Shown in pieces: positions 1-7,615 of a stretch of 18,735 bases of DNA. The notes below the pieces were generated by a model, which saw only the letters and a list, made by a program, of their open reading frames with translations, did no database searches and had not been told where the DNA came from. This stretch comes from Verrucomicrobiota bacterium. Lineage in GTDB: Bacteria > Verrucomicrobiota > Verrucomicrobiia > Chthoniobacterales > UBA10450. The stretch spans positions 1 to 18,735 of the forward strand of contig QHNB01000043.1 in NCBI GenBank assembly GCA_003217965.1, in the 5' to 3' direction. A program made the translations under genes and the position numbers. Within the stretch, counting starts at the first letter, position 1; every line of letters begins with the position of its first letter.

Positions 1-46
1 TTTTCATTGTGCGGATTTCATTCCCTTACCTCGCGCTATCGCGTCC

Positions 47-79
47 TCCTCTCCCTGAGGGAGAGGATTGAGGTGAGGG
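47..79 (+). repeat. Left copy of 33-bp inverted repeat with internal palindrome
   Basis: This copy contains a perfect palindrome, CCTCTCCCT then one base then AGGGAGAGG (48-66), followed by an arm reading GATTGAGGTGAGGG. The reverse complement of 444-476 matches it at 31 of 33 positions. It sits 9 bp past the stop codon of the DUF559 gene. The hairpin plus tail resembles REP-type repeats in form. Confidence 0.85.
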
Positions 80-88
80 TCTTCACGT

Positions 89-442
89 TTATCGCCACAA
101 CGAGCGATCGGAATCAATCGAATAGATGATCGCATTTAACACGCCATCAAGGTTCGTGAGGATGTCCGCATTATCAAAACGCAGAGTCCGAATTCCCTGC
201 TCGTACAGTTCGATTTCTCGATCCAAGTCACGCTCCCGCTGAAGACGGCCGGCATGACCGGAACCATCCAGCTCGATGGCCAGCTTTGCTTCATGGCAGT
301 AGAAATCGATAACTCGACTGCCGAGAGTGTGTTGCCGGCGGAACTTTAGACCGGCAACTTGCCGATTCCGCAAAGCCGACCAGAGCCGCTTTTCAGCATC
401 GGTCGCACGTTTTCGAAATTTGCGCGCGTGCTGAACGCTCAC
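89..442 (-). CDS. DUF559 (Vsr-like) endonuclease-domain protein
   Basis: The 117-residue protein has the DUF559 pattern related to very-short-patch-repair endonucleases: a basic N-terminus (residues 4-27), RRQH near 35-38, then a PD-(D/E)XK-type core with Asp46 in VIDFYC and Glu57/Asp59 in AIELDG, followed by His63. The C-terminal part has the usual IRTLRF segment at about 84-89. The start is GTG at 442-440, and the AAGGTGAGG of the adjoining repeat lies directly upstream, so the repeat appears to supply the ribosome binding site. Length is normal for the family. The biological role of DUF559 proteins is poorly defined; a DNA-nicking role is inferred from the fold. The gene is bracketed by inverted repeats, which suggests spread as a small cassette. 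Confidence 0.88.
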   Translation of the reverse strand: MSVQHARKFRKRATDAEKRLWSALRNRQVAGLKFRRQHTLGSRVIDFYCHEAKLAIELDGSGHAGRLQRERDLDREIELYEQGIRTLRFDNADILTNLDGVLNAIIYSIDSDRSLWR

Positions 443-443
443 G

Positions 444-476
444 CCCTCACCTTAATCCTCTCCCTGAGGGAGAGGA
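444..476 (-). repeat. Right copy of 33-bp inverted repeat, also the gene's RBS
   Basis: This is the inverted partner of 47-79. On the minus strand it reads as the CCTCTCCCT/AGGGAGAGG palindrome (one base between arms, 457-475), then GATTAAGGTGAGGG. It ends one base before the GTG start of the DUF559 gene, placing AAGGTGAGG in the Shine-Dalgarno position. Confidence 0.85.
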
Positions 477-583
477 AATCCCGGAAACAATTGTCACAAG
501 TTTCAATGCCGTAATTGCAATATCGATTGCTTGAGGGGTGCGGCGGATGCTTTGAAATTTTCATCGCGAGTTGATTTACGGCA

Positions 584-600
584 GATGCTGATCCAGCATC
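584..600 (+). repeat. Short hairpin just before the DoxX start codon
   Basis: GATGCTG and CAGCATC form a perfect 7-bp stem with a 3-base loop. The stem ends 6 bases before the GTG start at 607, where a ribosome binding site would be expected. It could limit translation, but it is short and may be chance. Confidence 0.35.
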
Positions 601-606
601 GCCGCC

Positions 607-1008
607 GTGTTAAAATTTCTTGGCAAATATAGCGAGACTGGTCTGCTCCTCCTGCGAGCGAGCATAGGACTGATTTTCATTTTGGTTTGCGCGCCGGTTC
701 TATTCGCCGGGCAACATCGCTGGGCTCAATTCGGCACCGCGATGCGGGTTTTCAACTTTCATTCCCATCTGGAATGGTGGGGATTTTTCGGCGCCTTGGC
801 CGCTTGCGTCGGCGGAATTTTAATTGTGCTGGGTCTCGCTTTCCGTCTCGGCATTCTCCTCGCCTTCGTTATCGCGCTGGTGAACGCAATTAGCGTCGCG
901 CGCTATGTTCCCGGACTTTATCCCATGCTCATTCCGGTCGAAATTGCTGTGATCCTGGTCTGCCTCGCGTTCATCGGGCCGGGGAAATATAGCGTCGATA
1001 AAAGTTAA
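607..1008 (+). CDS. DoxX family membrane protein
   Basis: The 133-residue protein has four predicted membrane segments (about 11-33, 57-77, 80-98 and 107-124). It ends in IGPGKYSVD, a hallmark of the DoxX family, whose members sit in the inner membrane and are linked to redox or thiol stress in some bacteria. The start is GTG at 607: an in-frame stop lies 18 bases upstream and no better start was found. There is no clear Shine-Dalgarno site, and a small hairpin precedes the start. The stop codon overlaps the end of the convergent sortilin-like gene by 4 bp. The specific substrate is unknown. Confidence 0.85.
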   Translation: MLKFLGKYSETGLLLLRASIGLIFILVCAPVLFAGQHRWAQFGTAMRVFNFHSHLEWWGFFGALAACVGGILIVLGLAFRLGILLAFVIALVNAISVARYVPGLYPMLIPVEIAVILVCLAFIGPGKYSVDKS

Positions 1009-2381
1009 GTTTTGTTCTCTTCCGGTTTGGGTTTTACCAGCAACGGCGGCAGGTCGGCCTGCTTGATCAGTGCCGTCACTTTGGGGAGATCCTCTTTCTG
1101 AATCTGCGCCCACTTTTGCAGCTGGGTATCGAGCCGTCCGCTCAGCAACCCGAAAACGTCCATTTGCGGCTTCGTTGGTTCCCGATCGCCGCCATCGATC
1201 GAATGACTGAAGGTGTCGAACTGTTCGTTCAGCACCACCGGGAAAGCGAGGCTTCCTTCCGACCCCTTTAGATTCACCTGAATGAGCTGCTGCTCGACTT
1301 CGCTCATCCGACGCTCCATCTCGTCGGCTGCGGCAAGGGCGGGTTTTACGCGCTCCTCTTTGTCGAACTTGGCGTGGAGCGCTTTAATTTGCGATTTGAG
1401 GTCCCGGATTTCGTTGATTGCTTGATGCAATTGGGAAATGCGATCGGTGACCTGTTGAGAAAGGACGAATTGTTTTTGCACCGCATCCTCCTGACCTTTG
1501 GTGCGCGGATCGATTGCCAAATGCAGCGTCGCTGTCTGCGTTTTCCCATTCGCCGTTAGTTTGACTTGGTAATCACCGGGAAGCGCCAAAGGGCCGTGCG
1601 GCCCTGATCCCCCGTAAAAGGCGCCCGGCGTCTGAATCGGATCGTTGTAACGCAGGTTCCAAGCGTAACGATTCATTCCCTCGTTCGCCGGAATTGTTTT
1701 CTCTTCTTTGACGCGATCCGGCCATTCCGGCGGCTGCTCGAATTCTTTCGTTTCTTTGCTGGAAAGATGCCGCACCAGTTTCCCTTGCGCATCGTAAATG
1801 TCGATCGTCACCTCGTCTTTCGGTGTCGTCTTAAAATAGTAATCAATGATCGCGCCGGGTGGGGGATTTTCGCCCGCCGGTTGGCGCTTATCGACCTCTT
1901 CCGGATAATGCAATCGAAACGCCGTCTGCGGTTCAAACAATGTCATATCGGTCGCCGCGCTCTGGACATTGATCTGGCGCAGCGGCGTCACGTTATCGAG
2001 TACCCAAAAGGAACGTCCGTGAGTCGCCGCGACCAGGTCGTCGTCTTTTACGACCAGATCGTGAATGGGCGACTGCGGCAAATTCAACTGCAACGGTTGC
2101 CAATGCCCCCCGTCATCAAGCGACACGTAAACCCCAAGCTCAGTCCCGGCGTAAAGCAACCCTTTGCGCTTCGGATCTTCGCGCACGCTGTGTACGTAGG
2201 CGCCATCGGGAATTCCGGTAGCGATGGGGTGCCACGATTTTCCGAGATCGGTTGTTCTGAAGATGTAGGGCTTAAAATCATCAAGCCGATGACGATCGAC
2301 TGCGACGCAGGCGGCATTCGCGTCGTGCGGCGACGGATCAATAATGCTGACTGTGCTCCACTCCGGCATCTTCGGGGTCAC
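1005..2381 (-). CDS. Asp-box (VPS10/sortilin-like) protein, C-terminal half of a broken gene
   Basis: This is the downstream half of the gene that begins at 3972. The reading frame is open from about 2465 with TIWAGTDDGLVQ and the Asp box SRDDGQHW, before the nominal GTG start at 2381, so 2381 is unlikely to be a natural start. It contains further Asp boxes (TTDLGKSW, SLDDGGHW), then an Ig-like segment typical of these proteins (YYFKTTPKDEVTIDIYDAQG, and later ALPGDYQVKL), and a helical C-terminal region of about 150 residues. The family comprises large secreted beta-propeller proteins often annotated as glycosyl hydrolases, with unproven activity. Without the upstream half and its signal peptide this fragment would not be exported. 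Confidence 0.8.
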   Translation of the reverse strand: MTPKMPEWSTVSIIDPSPHDANAACVAVDRHRLDDFKPYIFRTTDLGKSWHPIATGIPDGAYVHSVREDPKRKGLLYAGTELGVYVSLDDGGHWQPLQLNLPQSPIHDLVVKDDDLVAATHGRSFWVLDNVTPLRQINVQSAATDMTLFEPQTAFRLHYPEEVDKRQPAGENPPPGAIIDYYFKTTPKDEVTIDIYDAQGKLVRHLSSKETKEFEQPPEWPDRVKEEKTIPANEGMNRYAWNLRYNDPIQTPGAFYGGSGPHGPLALPGDYQVKLTANGKTQTATLHLAIDPRTKGQEDAVQKQFVLSQQVTDRISQLHQAINEIRDLKSQIKALHAKFDKEERVKPALAAADEMERRMSEVEQQLIQVNLKGSEGSLAFPVVLNEQFDTFSHSIDGGDREPTKPQMDVFGLLSGRLDTQLQKWAQIQKEDLPKVTALIKQADLPPLLVKPKPEENKT

Positions 2382-2427
2382 ATTGGCCCAGTGTTGGCCA
2401 TCGTCCCTGGAAACCTGAACCAGGCCA

Positions 2428-3972
2428 TCATCGGTGCCGGCCCAAATTGTTCCTGTTGTTTCGTGTCAGATCCGGGCTGATTTGGTTCCAGGTCAGGCCG
2501 TGATCGGTTGATTTGAAAACGCATTCCGCCCCGGTGTAGAGCACGTCGGGATTGTGCGGCGAGAGAAGAAGGGGTGCGACCCATTGAAAGCGGTGCGTGA
2601 GATCGACCGCGCCGTGACCCGCATTATCCATTGGCCAAACGCTTACATCCTGTCCGTCTTCTTTATTCTTATCGTAGCGAACAATGTAGCCTTCGCTGTT
2701 CGAATAGATCACGTGCCAGTCGCGCGGATCGGGGACGACAAAGCCGCATTCTCCACCGCCGGCGACGAACCAATTCTCGCGCCCGATTACACCGGAGTCC
2801 CCGCGGCTGGCGATGCCGACATTCGAATTATCCTGTTGTGCGCCGTAAATGTGATAGGGAAAGGCGTTGTCGACCGCGACGTGATAAAACTGCGCCGTCG
2901 GCTGATTATTTTGCGTGGTCCAGGTCTTGCCGCCGTCCATCGAAATGCTTGCGCCTCCGTCATTCGCGTTGCCGATACGATTTGCGTTTTGCGGATCAAT
3001 CCAGAGACCGTGATGATCGCCGTGACGGGCCGGAAGCAGATTAAATGTTTTTGCTCCATCAACTGACTTGAACGCGCCTGTATTCAACACATAAACGGTG
3101 TCGGCCGATGTTGGGTCAGCGTAAATCTTGCTGAAATACCAGGCCCGCTGGCGAAAACGGCCGTCGTCGTTCACCTTTGTCCATTTCTCGCCGCCGTCTT
3201 CTGAGCGATAAATACCGCCCTCTTTTGCTTCGATGATGGCGTAAACTCGATTGGAATCAGCGCCGGAAACAGCAATGCCAATTTTGCCGAGAATGCCTTC
3301 AGGCAATCCATTTCCCGTTAATTGTTTCCAAGTAACCCCGTTGTCTTCTGATTTGTAGAGACCACTCCCCGGCCCGCCGCTCGAAAAAAACCAGGGCTGG
3401 CGGCGGGCCTGCCATAAAGACGCGAACATCACATTTGGATTATGTGGATCGAAAACGATGTCGATACCACCAGTGTTCTCGTCTTTCCCGATTTGCCGCG
3501 TATCCCGCAGCCCGATGTTTTTCCAGTTCTTCCCGCCATCGACTGATTTATAAACGCCGGTGCCGTAGGTGGTATTGCCTCGAATGGCAGCTTCGCCCGT
3601 GCCGACGTAAATCGTATTGTGGTCCGATGGCGCTACTGCAATCGCGCCAATGGAGGAAATGTCCTGCTTGTCGAATAGCGGGATCCAATTCGCGCCGCCG
3701 TCCGTAGTTTTCCAAACTCCGCCTGCAACCGCGCCGAAATACCATGTATTCGGTTCGCCCAAAACCCCTTCGATGGCGAGCGCGCGACCGCCTCGAAACG
3801 GACCAACCTGTCGCCAGCGCATGCCGCTGAAAAGTTTCGGATCAACTTGCGGCGCCGGGGCGGGCGAAACCGCTGGAGAGGGAGATGGTGCGGCTGAAAT
3901 GGTTCCGCCAAAAATGATGAAAGCGAAGGCAGCGAAATTAGCTGCGAACCGCAACGAAGGGCGGAAGATCAT
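2428..3972 (-). CDS. Asp-box (VPS10/sortilin-like) secreted protein, N-terminal half of a broken gene
   Basis: Starting at the ATG at 3972 gives 514 residues with a signal peptide (hydrophobic stretch FAAFAFIIFGG ending near ISAA). A GGAG lies about 10 bases upstream. A TTG further upstream (4008) would add a non-typical leader, so I prefer 3972. The mature part begins with the usual SGMRWRQVGPFRGGRA segment and carries repeated Asp boxes such as TTDGGANW, SVDGGKNW, SEDNGVTW and SMDGGKTW, the blades of a propeller. The frame ends abnormally after ISPDLTR, where relatives continue for about 35-40 residues to an IWAG-DDGLV motif. Here that motif appears almost at once in another frame (2453 onward). 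So a deletion plus frameshift splits the gene, or the assembly has an error. Confidence 0.8.
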   Translation of the reverse strand: MIFRPSLRFAANFAAFAFIIFGGTISAAPSPSPAVSPAPAPQVDPKLFSGMRWRQVGPFRGGRALAIEGVLGEPNTWYFGAVAGGVWKTTDGGANWIPLFDKQDISSIGAIAVAPSDHNTIYVGTGEAAIRGNTTYGTGVYKSVDGGKNWKNIGLRDTRQIGKDENTGGIDIVFDPHNPNVMFASLWQARRQPWFFSSGGPGSGLYKSEDNGVTWKQLTGNGLPEGILGKIGIAVSGADSNRVYAIIEAKEGGIYRSEDGGEKWTKVNDDGRFRQRAWYFSKIYADPTSADTVYVLNTGAFKSVDGAKTFNLLPARHGDHHGLWIDPQNANRIGNANDGGASISMDGGKTWTTQNNQPTAQFYHVAVDNAFPYHIYGAQQDNSNVGIASRGDSGVIGRENWFVAGGGECGFVVPDPRDWHVIYSNSEGYIVRYDKNKEDGQDVSVWPMDNAGHGAVDLTHRFQWVAPLLLSPHNPDVLYTGAECVFKSTDHGLTWNQISPDLTRNNRNNLGRHR

Positions 3973-4031
3973 GGCGCGTAAACTCCAAGAGGTCTGCGCC
4001 CGTTTCAACTACAATCGGAGTGATTGGGAAA

Positions 4032-5291
4032 TCAGGAGGAACGCGCCGGAACGGGAGGCTGAACGGATGGAGGAATCGGAGGCGCTGCCATTTTCAATCC
4101 GCCTTTTTCGATTTGCTCGAGGATCGATTCAACCGGGACTGGCCGGTTCATTTTTAGGCCAGATGGACCCTCCAAATTTGCCGCTCCGCGCTTTTTCTTT
4201 ACCTGATCGATTTGCTGCCGCATACGTGCTTTGCTGGCACAGTAGAGCATCGCCGTTTCTTCTGTGATCTGTTCATTTTCAAAGGCGGCTACCAGTTTCT
4301 GATCGAACGAGTGCCATCCGAGCGTGGTGCCGGACTCAATGATTTCATGAAAAGTTTTGTTCTCCGATTCGCCATAAGCGATGACTTCGCGCGTGCGCAA
4401 ACTGCTGCCCATTACTTCCGTAATGAGGAGACGTCCTCCGCCAATTTTCGAGACCAATCGCTGACTGACGACATAACGGATTGTTTCTGCCAGACGCTGA
4501 CGTAACTGCTGCTCTTCCTCACGACTGAACATGCCGAGAATTCGGTTGATTGTCTGGCCCGCATTAATGGTGTGCAGCGTACTATAAACAATGTGTCCCG
4601 TCTCCGAGGCTGACATTGCAATCTCCAGTGATTCACGATCGCGAATTTCGCCGACCAGAATCACTTTGGGTGCTTGGCGCATGGCGGCACGGAGTCCGCT
4701 GGCAAAGGTTGGAAAGTCATTCCCAAGTTCTCGCTGGCTCATGGCTGCCCGACGATGTGGATGCCGATATTCGATAGGATCCTCCAGCGTCACGATATGA
4801 ATTTCCTGTGTCGCATTCAGCTCGTTGAGCATCGCTGCGAGTGTGGTCGTTTTTCCGCTGCCCGTTCCACCCGTGACCAAAATGATGCCATTTTTTTCTT
4901 TGAGCATTTCGCGGAAAACCGGGGGCAATCCGAGTGAGTCGATCGTCGGAATTTCCGAGGACAATTTGCGCATGACAATACCGTGGCGGCTGCACTGCCG
5001 AAAAACGTTCACCCGAAACCGGGCTACGTTCTCAATGGCATAGCTGCAGTCACAAGCGCCAGCCTCGGCAAAATCGCGTAGCAATCGCTCTTTACCGGCG
5101 ATGACATGCTGTGCGATTCGCTCGATCAGCGGCTCATCAAGCATTCCCGTTGCCGTGTCGATAGGGAACTCGGTAAGCTGCCCGTGCACTTCGACCAAGG
5201 GCGGCCGGCCGCAAAGGAAGAGCAAATCGGAAACCCCATCGCTGGTTTGCAACATCGCGGTAAGAAGCGCGTCGATCGTCGCCTTATCCAT
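4032..5291 (-). CDS. pilT: PilT-like twitching/secretion ATPase
   Basis: The 419-residue protein is a hexameric motor ATPase of the PilT branch of the GspE/VirB11 superfamily, acting at the cytoplasmic face of a type IV pilus or related system. Visible motifs: an N-terminal PAS-like part with SDLLFLCGRPP (21-31, matching the PilT SDLH...G.PP element), Walker A GGTGSGKT (141-148), Asp box VTLEDPIE (167-174), Walker B VILVGEIRD (210-218) and His box SETGHIVYSTLH (229-240). The four-cysteine zinc motif of GspE is absent, so this is not the missing T2SS ATPase by sequence type. It has a tail of about 60 residues beyond the usual PilT end, closing with a proline-rich stretch. It lies 48 bp after the cytochrome gene on the same strand and may be co-transcribed with it. 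Confidence 0.9.
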   Translation of the reverse strand: MDKATIDALLTAMLQTSDGVSDLLFLCGRPPLVEVHGQLTEFPIDTATGMLDEPLIERIAQHVIAGKERLLRDFAEAGACDCSYAIENVARFRVNVFRQCSRHGIVMRKLSSEIPTIDSLGLPPVFREMLKEKNGIILVTGGTGSGKTTTLAAMLNELNATQEIHIVTLEDPIEYRHPHRRAAMSQRELGNDFPTFASGLRAAMRQAPKVILVGEIRDRESLEIAMSASETGHIVYSTLHTINAGQTINRILGMFSREEEQQLRQRLAETIRYVVSQRLVSKIGGGRLLITEVMGSSLRTREVIAYGESENKTFHEIIESGTTLGWHSFDQKLVAAFENEQITEETAMLYCASKARMRQQIDQVKKKRGAANLEGPSGLKMNRPVPVESILEQIEKGGLKMAAPPIPPSVQPPVPARSS

Positions 5292-5339
5292 GCGCGCGAA
5301 CGAAGCTAGGACCGTGCCTCCGGCTCCAGCAGTCGTTTA

Positions 5340-5675
5340 TCAGTATTGTTTCATTGTCGCTGACGCCGCACGCAAATAGCCGGTTACGGCTCTCTGATCT
5401 GACGCTGTTAGATTCGCTCGCCCAGCCATGCGCGCGACCAGGTGCGGCCATTCGGCGCTCGAATGCTTGCCGACTGAGGGCAAAGTATGACATTCGAGGC
5501 AACGCGAAACAAAAACCTCACGCCCCATCGAGAGTTCCTGTGCGCTGAGGCGGTCGAGGCGCGCACTCGCAATCAGGGAGGGGGAGACGGCTGGAGGGGG
5601 AGCGAAGTCACTTGTCGCGCACGCCCCCAGAAACAGCGAAATCACAACCATGAGCAGCGGAAGGCGATGTCTCAT
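5340..5675 (-). CDS. Monoheme cytochrome c lipoprotein
   Basis: The 111-residue protein has a lipoprotein signal ending in LGAC (lipobox 16-19, lipidated Cys19). It has one heme c site, CLECH (59-63), with Met83 in ARMAGR a plausible distal ligand. It should be anchored in a membrane facing the periplasm and carry single electrons. Its ATG overlaps the stop of the upstream barrel gene by 4 bp (ATGA), implying translational coupling, and FTR1 is two genes upstream. Since many FTR1 permeases are annotated as fused to a cytochrome c domain, a role in iron oxidation or reduction beside the permease is likely but inferred. Confidence 0.85.
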   Translation of the reverse strand: MRHRLPLLMVVISLFLGACATSDFAPPPAVSPSLIASARLDRLSAQELSMGREVFVSRCLECHTLPSVGKHSSAEWPHLVARMAGRANLTASDQRAVTGYLRAASATMKQY

Positions 5676-6412
5676 AACGCCACGCCGAAGATGAGGCGAA
5701 TCTGGTAATCGGGTTCACTCGCCGTATCTGTCACCTGAGCCAGCCCGGTCACGGTTGCGAACCAGCGATTGCCCCGATACGAAAAATTTGGCCCGACAAA
5801 AAAGTTGTGATCGGACTTGGCGGATTTCCAATCCGGGAGCACGATTTCGTATAAAGTTTCCGCACCTACAGATAAGCGCGGTGCGAGTTCATAGCTGGCG
5901 CCAAAAACTTGTTGCAACTCGCCGGCATGTTCGCGCAAACCTTCGCCATCCCATTCGGCCTCAAGCGTAAAATTGTAAGCGAGAATAAGTGGTCCGAAAT
6001 TTTTCTGCGCGATCAATTTTGTTTCCGATTCAATGACGCGACGGCCCGCGCTCAGTTCTTGGTAAACGGAAATGCCAATTGGATCGCCTGCTGGGTTGCT
6101 GAAATTGTAGATTGTTTCCAGCGATGCGCTGTCGTAATGCGTGCCACGGTTGTCGCCCTTTTGAACGTCACTCCAGTTCGCGAAGTAAATGCTGGCTTGC
6201 AGTCGATCGGTGATGCCGAACTCGAGTTCATGCCGAAAGTCTGTCTCGCCAAACCCGCGCTCGGCGAACCTGGCGGTCACATAGTTCTCCAGCTCGAAGG
6301 TCCCAGCCGGGGTCGTTGGCGCCTCATATAAATAGGTAAAGTGCCGGGTGCCAGCGAAGCAGGGCTGGCAAAATGCAATCACGGCGAGCCCGCAAAGAAC
6401 GGATCGCTGCAT
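5672..6412 (-). CDS. Putative outer-membrane beta-barrel protein
   Basis: The 246-residue protein has a signal peptide (1-20, cleavage after CFA). The rest shows alternating hydrophobic and polar strands rich in aromatic residues (for example FRHELEFGITDRLQASIYFA and WFATVTGLAQV), as expected of a small outer-membrane barrel. It resembles unnamed barrels of the DUF6662 type, though I assign this only tentatively. It starts 24 bp after the FTR1 stop and overlaps the cytochrome start by 4 bp, so the three are almost certainly one operon. A role in getting iron or an iron complex across the outer membrane is inferred from context. There is no TonB box or plug domain, so it is not a TonB-dependent receptor. 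Confidence 0.75.
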   Translation of the reverse strand: MQRSVLCGLAVIAFCQPCFAGTRHFTYLYEAPTTPAGTFELENYVTARFAERGFGETDFRHELEFGITDRLQASIYFANWSDVQKGDNRGTHYDSASLETIYNFSNPAGDPIGISVYQELSAGRRVIESETKLIAQKNFGPLILAYNFTLEAEWDGEGLREHAGELQQVFGASYELAPRLSVGAETLYEIVLPDWKSAKSDHNFFVGPNFSYRGNRWFATVTGLAQVTDTASEPDYQIRLIFGVAL

Positions 6413-6436
6413 GGCGCGTCCAGTAGAGGAAATCGC

Positions 6437-7492
6437 TCAGCGAGCTGCGACCGGCAGCCGTTTGATCAATCCGGTGTTAATGCGCGATTGCGCTGGTGGC
6501 TTCAATGGCTCGGTTGCCGGTGATGAAGGGGCCCCGAAACGCCGGGCGGCAAAATAAGAGCCGATGACCAGGACCGCAGCGAGCAATTGTGCAATGATCG
6601 TCTCGTAGGTAGGGAAGACGGCAAACCACAGGTTCAGCCAGGGAGGAATCAAATTCGCCAGAGACTGGATAGGTGTGGTCGGTAGCCAATGGGCAAGTTG
6701 CATCTCCTGCGCCTGCTCACCCACCATCACCAGGAGGACTACCCCGAGCAGAACTCCGGTTGTAATCAACATCTTGCGATAAGGGAGGCGCTGCTGGAGC
6801 ACGAACGTTAGCACAGCGACGACAGCCGAGAGGGCGAGGCCGAGCAATGTTCCTTTTAAAACAACTCCGCCGCCTAAGCGGAGATTATAGCTCTGTAGAA
6901 AGAGTACGACCTCAAATCCTTCACGATAGAGCGAGGTGAAACCGAGCAGGATCAGCCCCCACCGGAGATGCCCTGCCGAGGCCCCGGCCATCCCACCATT
7001 ATCGATCAGCGATTTTCGTCTTCGATTGTGAGCACGAATCCAGCCTCCCCAGTAAATTTTGTGAAAGAACCAGTTCATGATCACGAGCAAGACAATGACA
7101 GCGAGAAGACCAGTCGCCGCTTGCAAATCCAGAGCCGGTACGCTTTCGGTCAATTGGCTCATGATCCCGACTGCGATGCACCACGTCAGGAGAGTGGCGA
7201 AAAAGGCAAAGCCGGCTCCAACGGCAACTGGCCGGCGATAAGCACGCCTTGCGCCGGTCATGCTTGCTGTGATTGCCGCCAGGACCAGAATACACTCCAG
7301 ACCCTCGCGAAACACCAATACCGCGATGTCCAAAGCAGCGACGGTTGGATTCGTGCGCGCTCCCAATGGATCGGGTGCGCCTTGAGCAGCGATTCCCTGC
7401 CAGACCAGAAATGCGATCACGCAAAGCGCCGAGATGAGAAGGGCGACACGAGCCCCAACGGACCAAATAGCGGTTCGTGAAGTGCTACTCAT
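6437..7492 (-). CDS. FTR1 family iron permease
   Basis: The 351-residue inner-membrane protein has about seven membrane segments and the two signature motifs of FTR1/EfeU permeases: REGLE (62-66) and REGFE (190-194), each within a membrane helix and needed for iron binding in the family. The first helix (about 14-35) may act as an uncleaved signal anchor. It is the first gene of an operon with an outer-membrane barrel and a cytochrome c lipoprotein. The usual bacterial partners EfeO and EfeB are not present. The start ATG at 7492 has no strong Shine-Dalgarno site; a three-copy hexamer lies 13-30 bases upstream. Iron-responsive control is expected, but no convincing Fur box is visible. Confidence 0.92.
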   Translation of the reverse strand: MSSTSRTAIWSVGARVALLISALCVIAFLVWQGIAAQGAPDPLGARTNPTVAALDIAVLVFREGLECILVLAAITASMTGARRAYRRPVAVGAGFAFFATLLTWCIAVGIMSQLTESVPALDLQAATGLLAVIVLLVIMNWFFHKIYWGGWIRAHNRRRKSLIDNGGMAGASAGHLRWGLILLGFTSLYREGFEVVLFLQSYNLRLGGGVVLKGTLLGLALSAVVAVLTFVLQQRLPYRKMLITTGVLLGVVLLVMVGEQAQEMQLAHWLPTTPIQSLANLIPPWLNLWFAVFPTYETIIAQLLAAVLVIGSYFAARRFGAPSSPATEPLKPPAQSRINTGLIKRLPVAAR

Positions 7493-7504
7493 TCGCTATG
7501 ATGA

Positions 7505-7522
7505 ACCATTACCATAACCATA
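7505..7522 (-). repeat. Three tandem hexamers upstream of the FTR1 gene
   Basis: The plus strand reads ACCATT ACCATA ACCATA, three near-identical hexamers (minus strand TATGGT TATGGT AATGGT). They lie 13-30 bases before the FTR1 start in the 123-bp divergent region shared with gspH. Hexamer arrays are how Fur sites are built, but these hexamers do not match the Fur consensus well. Confidence 0.4.
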
Positions 7523-7581
7523 AACTCAATGCTGCCGGTGGGTTGCCATTTTTTAGCGGCGAATTGTTCTTTGGGGTCTGA

Positions 7582-7609
7582 TTGTGATTTTGCTCCTACG
7601 TCGTAAATT
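7582..7609 (+). promoter_or_regulatory. Possible sigma-70-type promoter for the gspH operon
   Basis: TTGTGA (7582-7587) and TAAATT (7604-7609) are spaced by 16 bases and are weak matches to the -35 and -10 consensus. Transcription would begin around 7616, at the A of the gspH ATG. Since no Shine-Dalgarno site precedes that ATG, a leaderless mRNA is possible. Weak evidence. Confidence 0.25.
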
Positions 7610-7615
7610 TGCCTT

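Larger units (their letters stand above)
47..476 (-). mobile_element. Candidate repeat-bounded unit carrying a DUF559 gene
   Basis: The unit is simply repeat, one gene and inverted repeat, with 9 bp between one repeat and the stop codon and 1 bp between the other repeat and the start codon. No transposase is present and I could not see a clear target-site duplication outside the ends. The arrangement is seen directly. That it moves or spreads as a unit is inference, by analogy with REP elements and their RAYT genes. Confidence 0.4.

Noticed and set aside
1767..2480. 237-residue plus-strand open frame
   Set aside because: It lies antisense to the clearly coding Asp-box gene and its translation has no family character. 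Treated as a shadow.
7493..7560. Fur box before the FTR1 gene
   Set aside because: Looked for the hexamer-based consensus on both strands; the hexamers present fit poorly.
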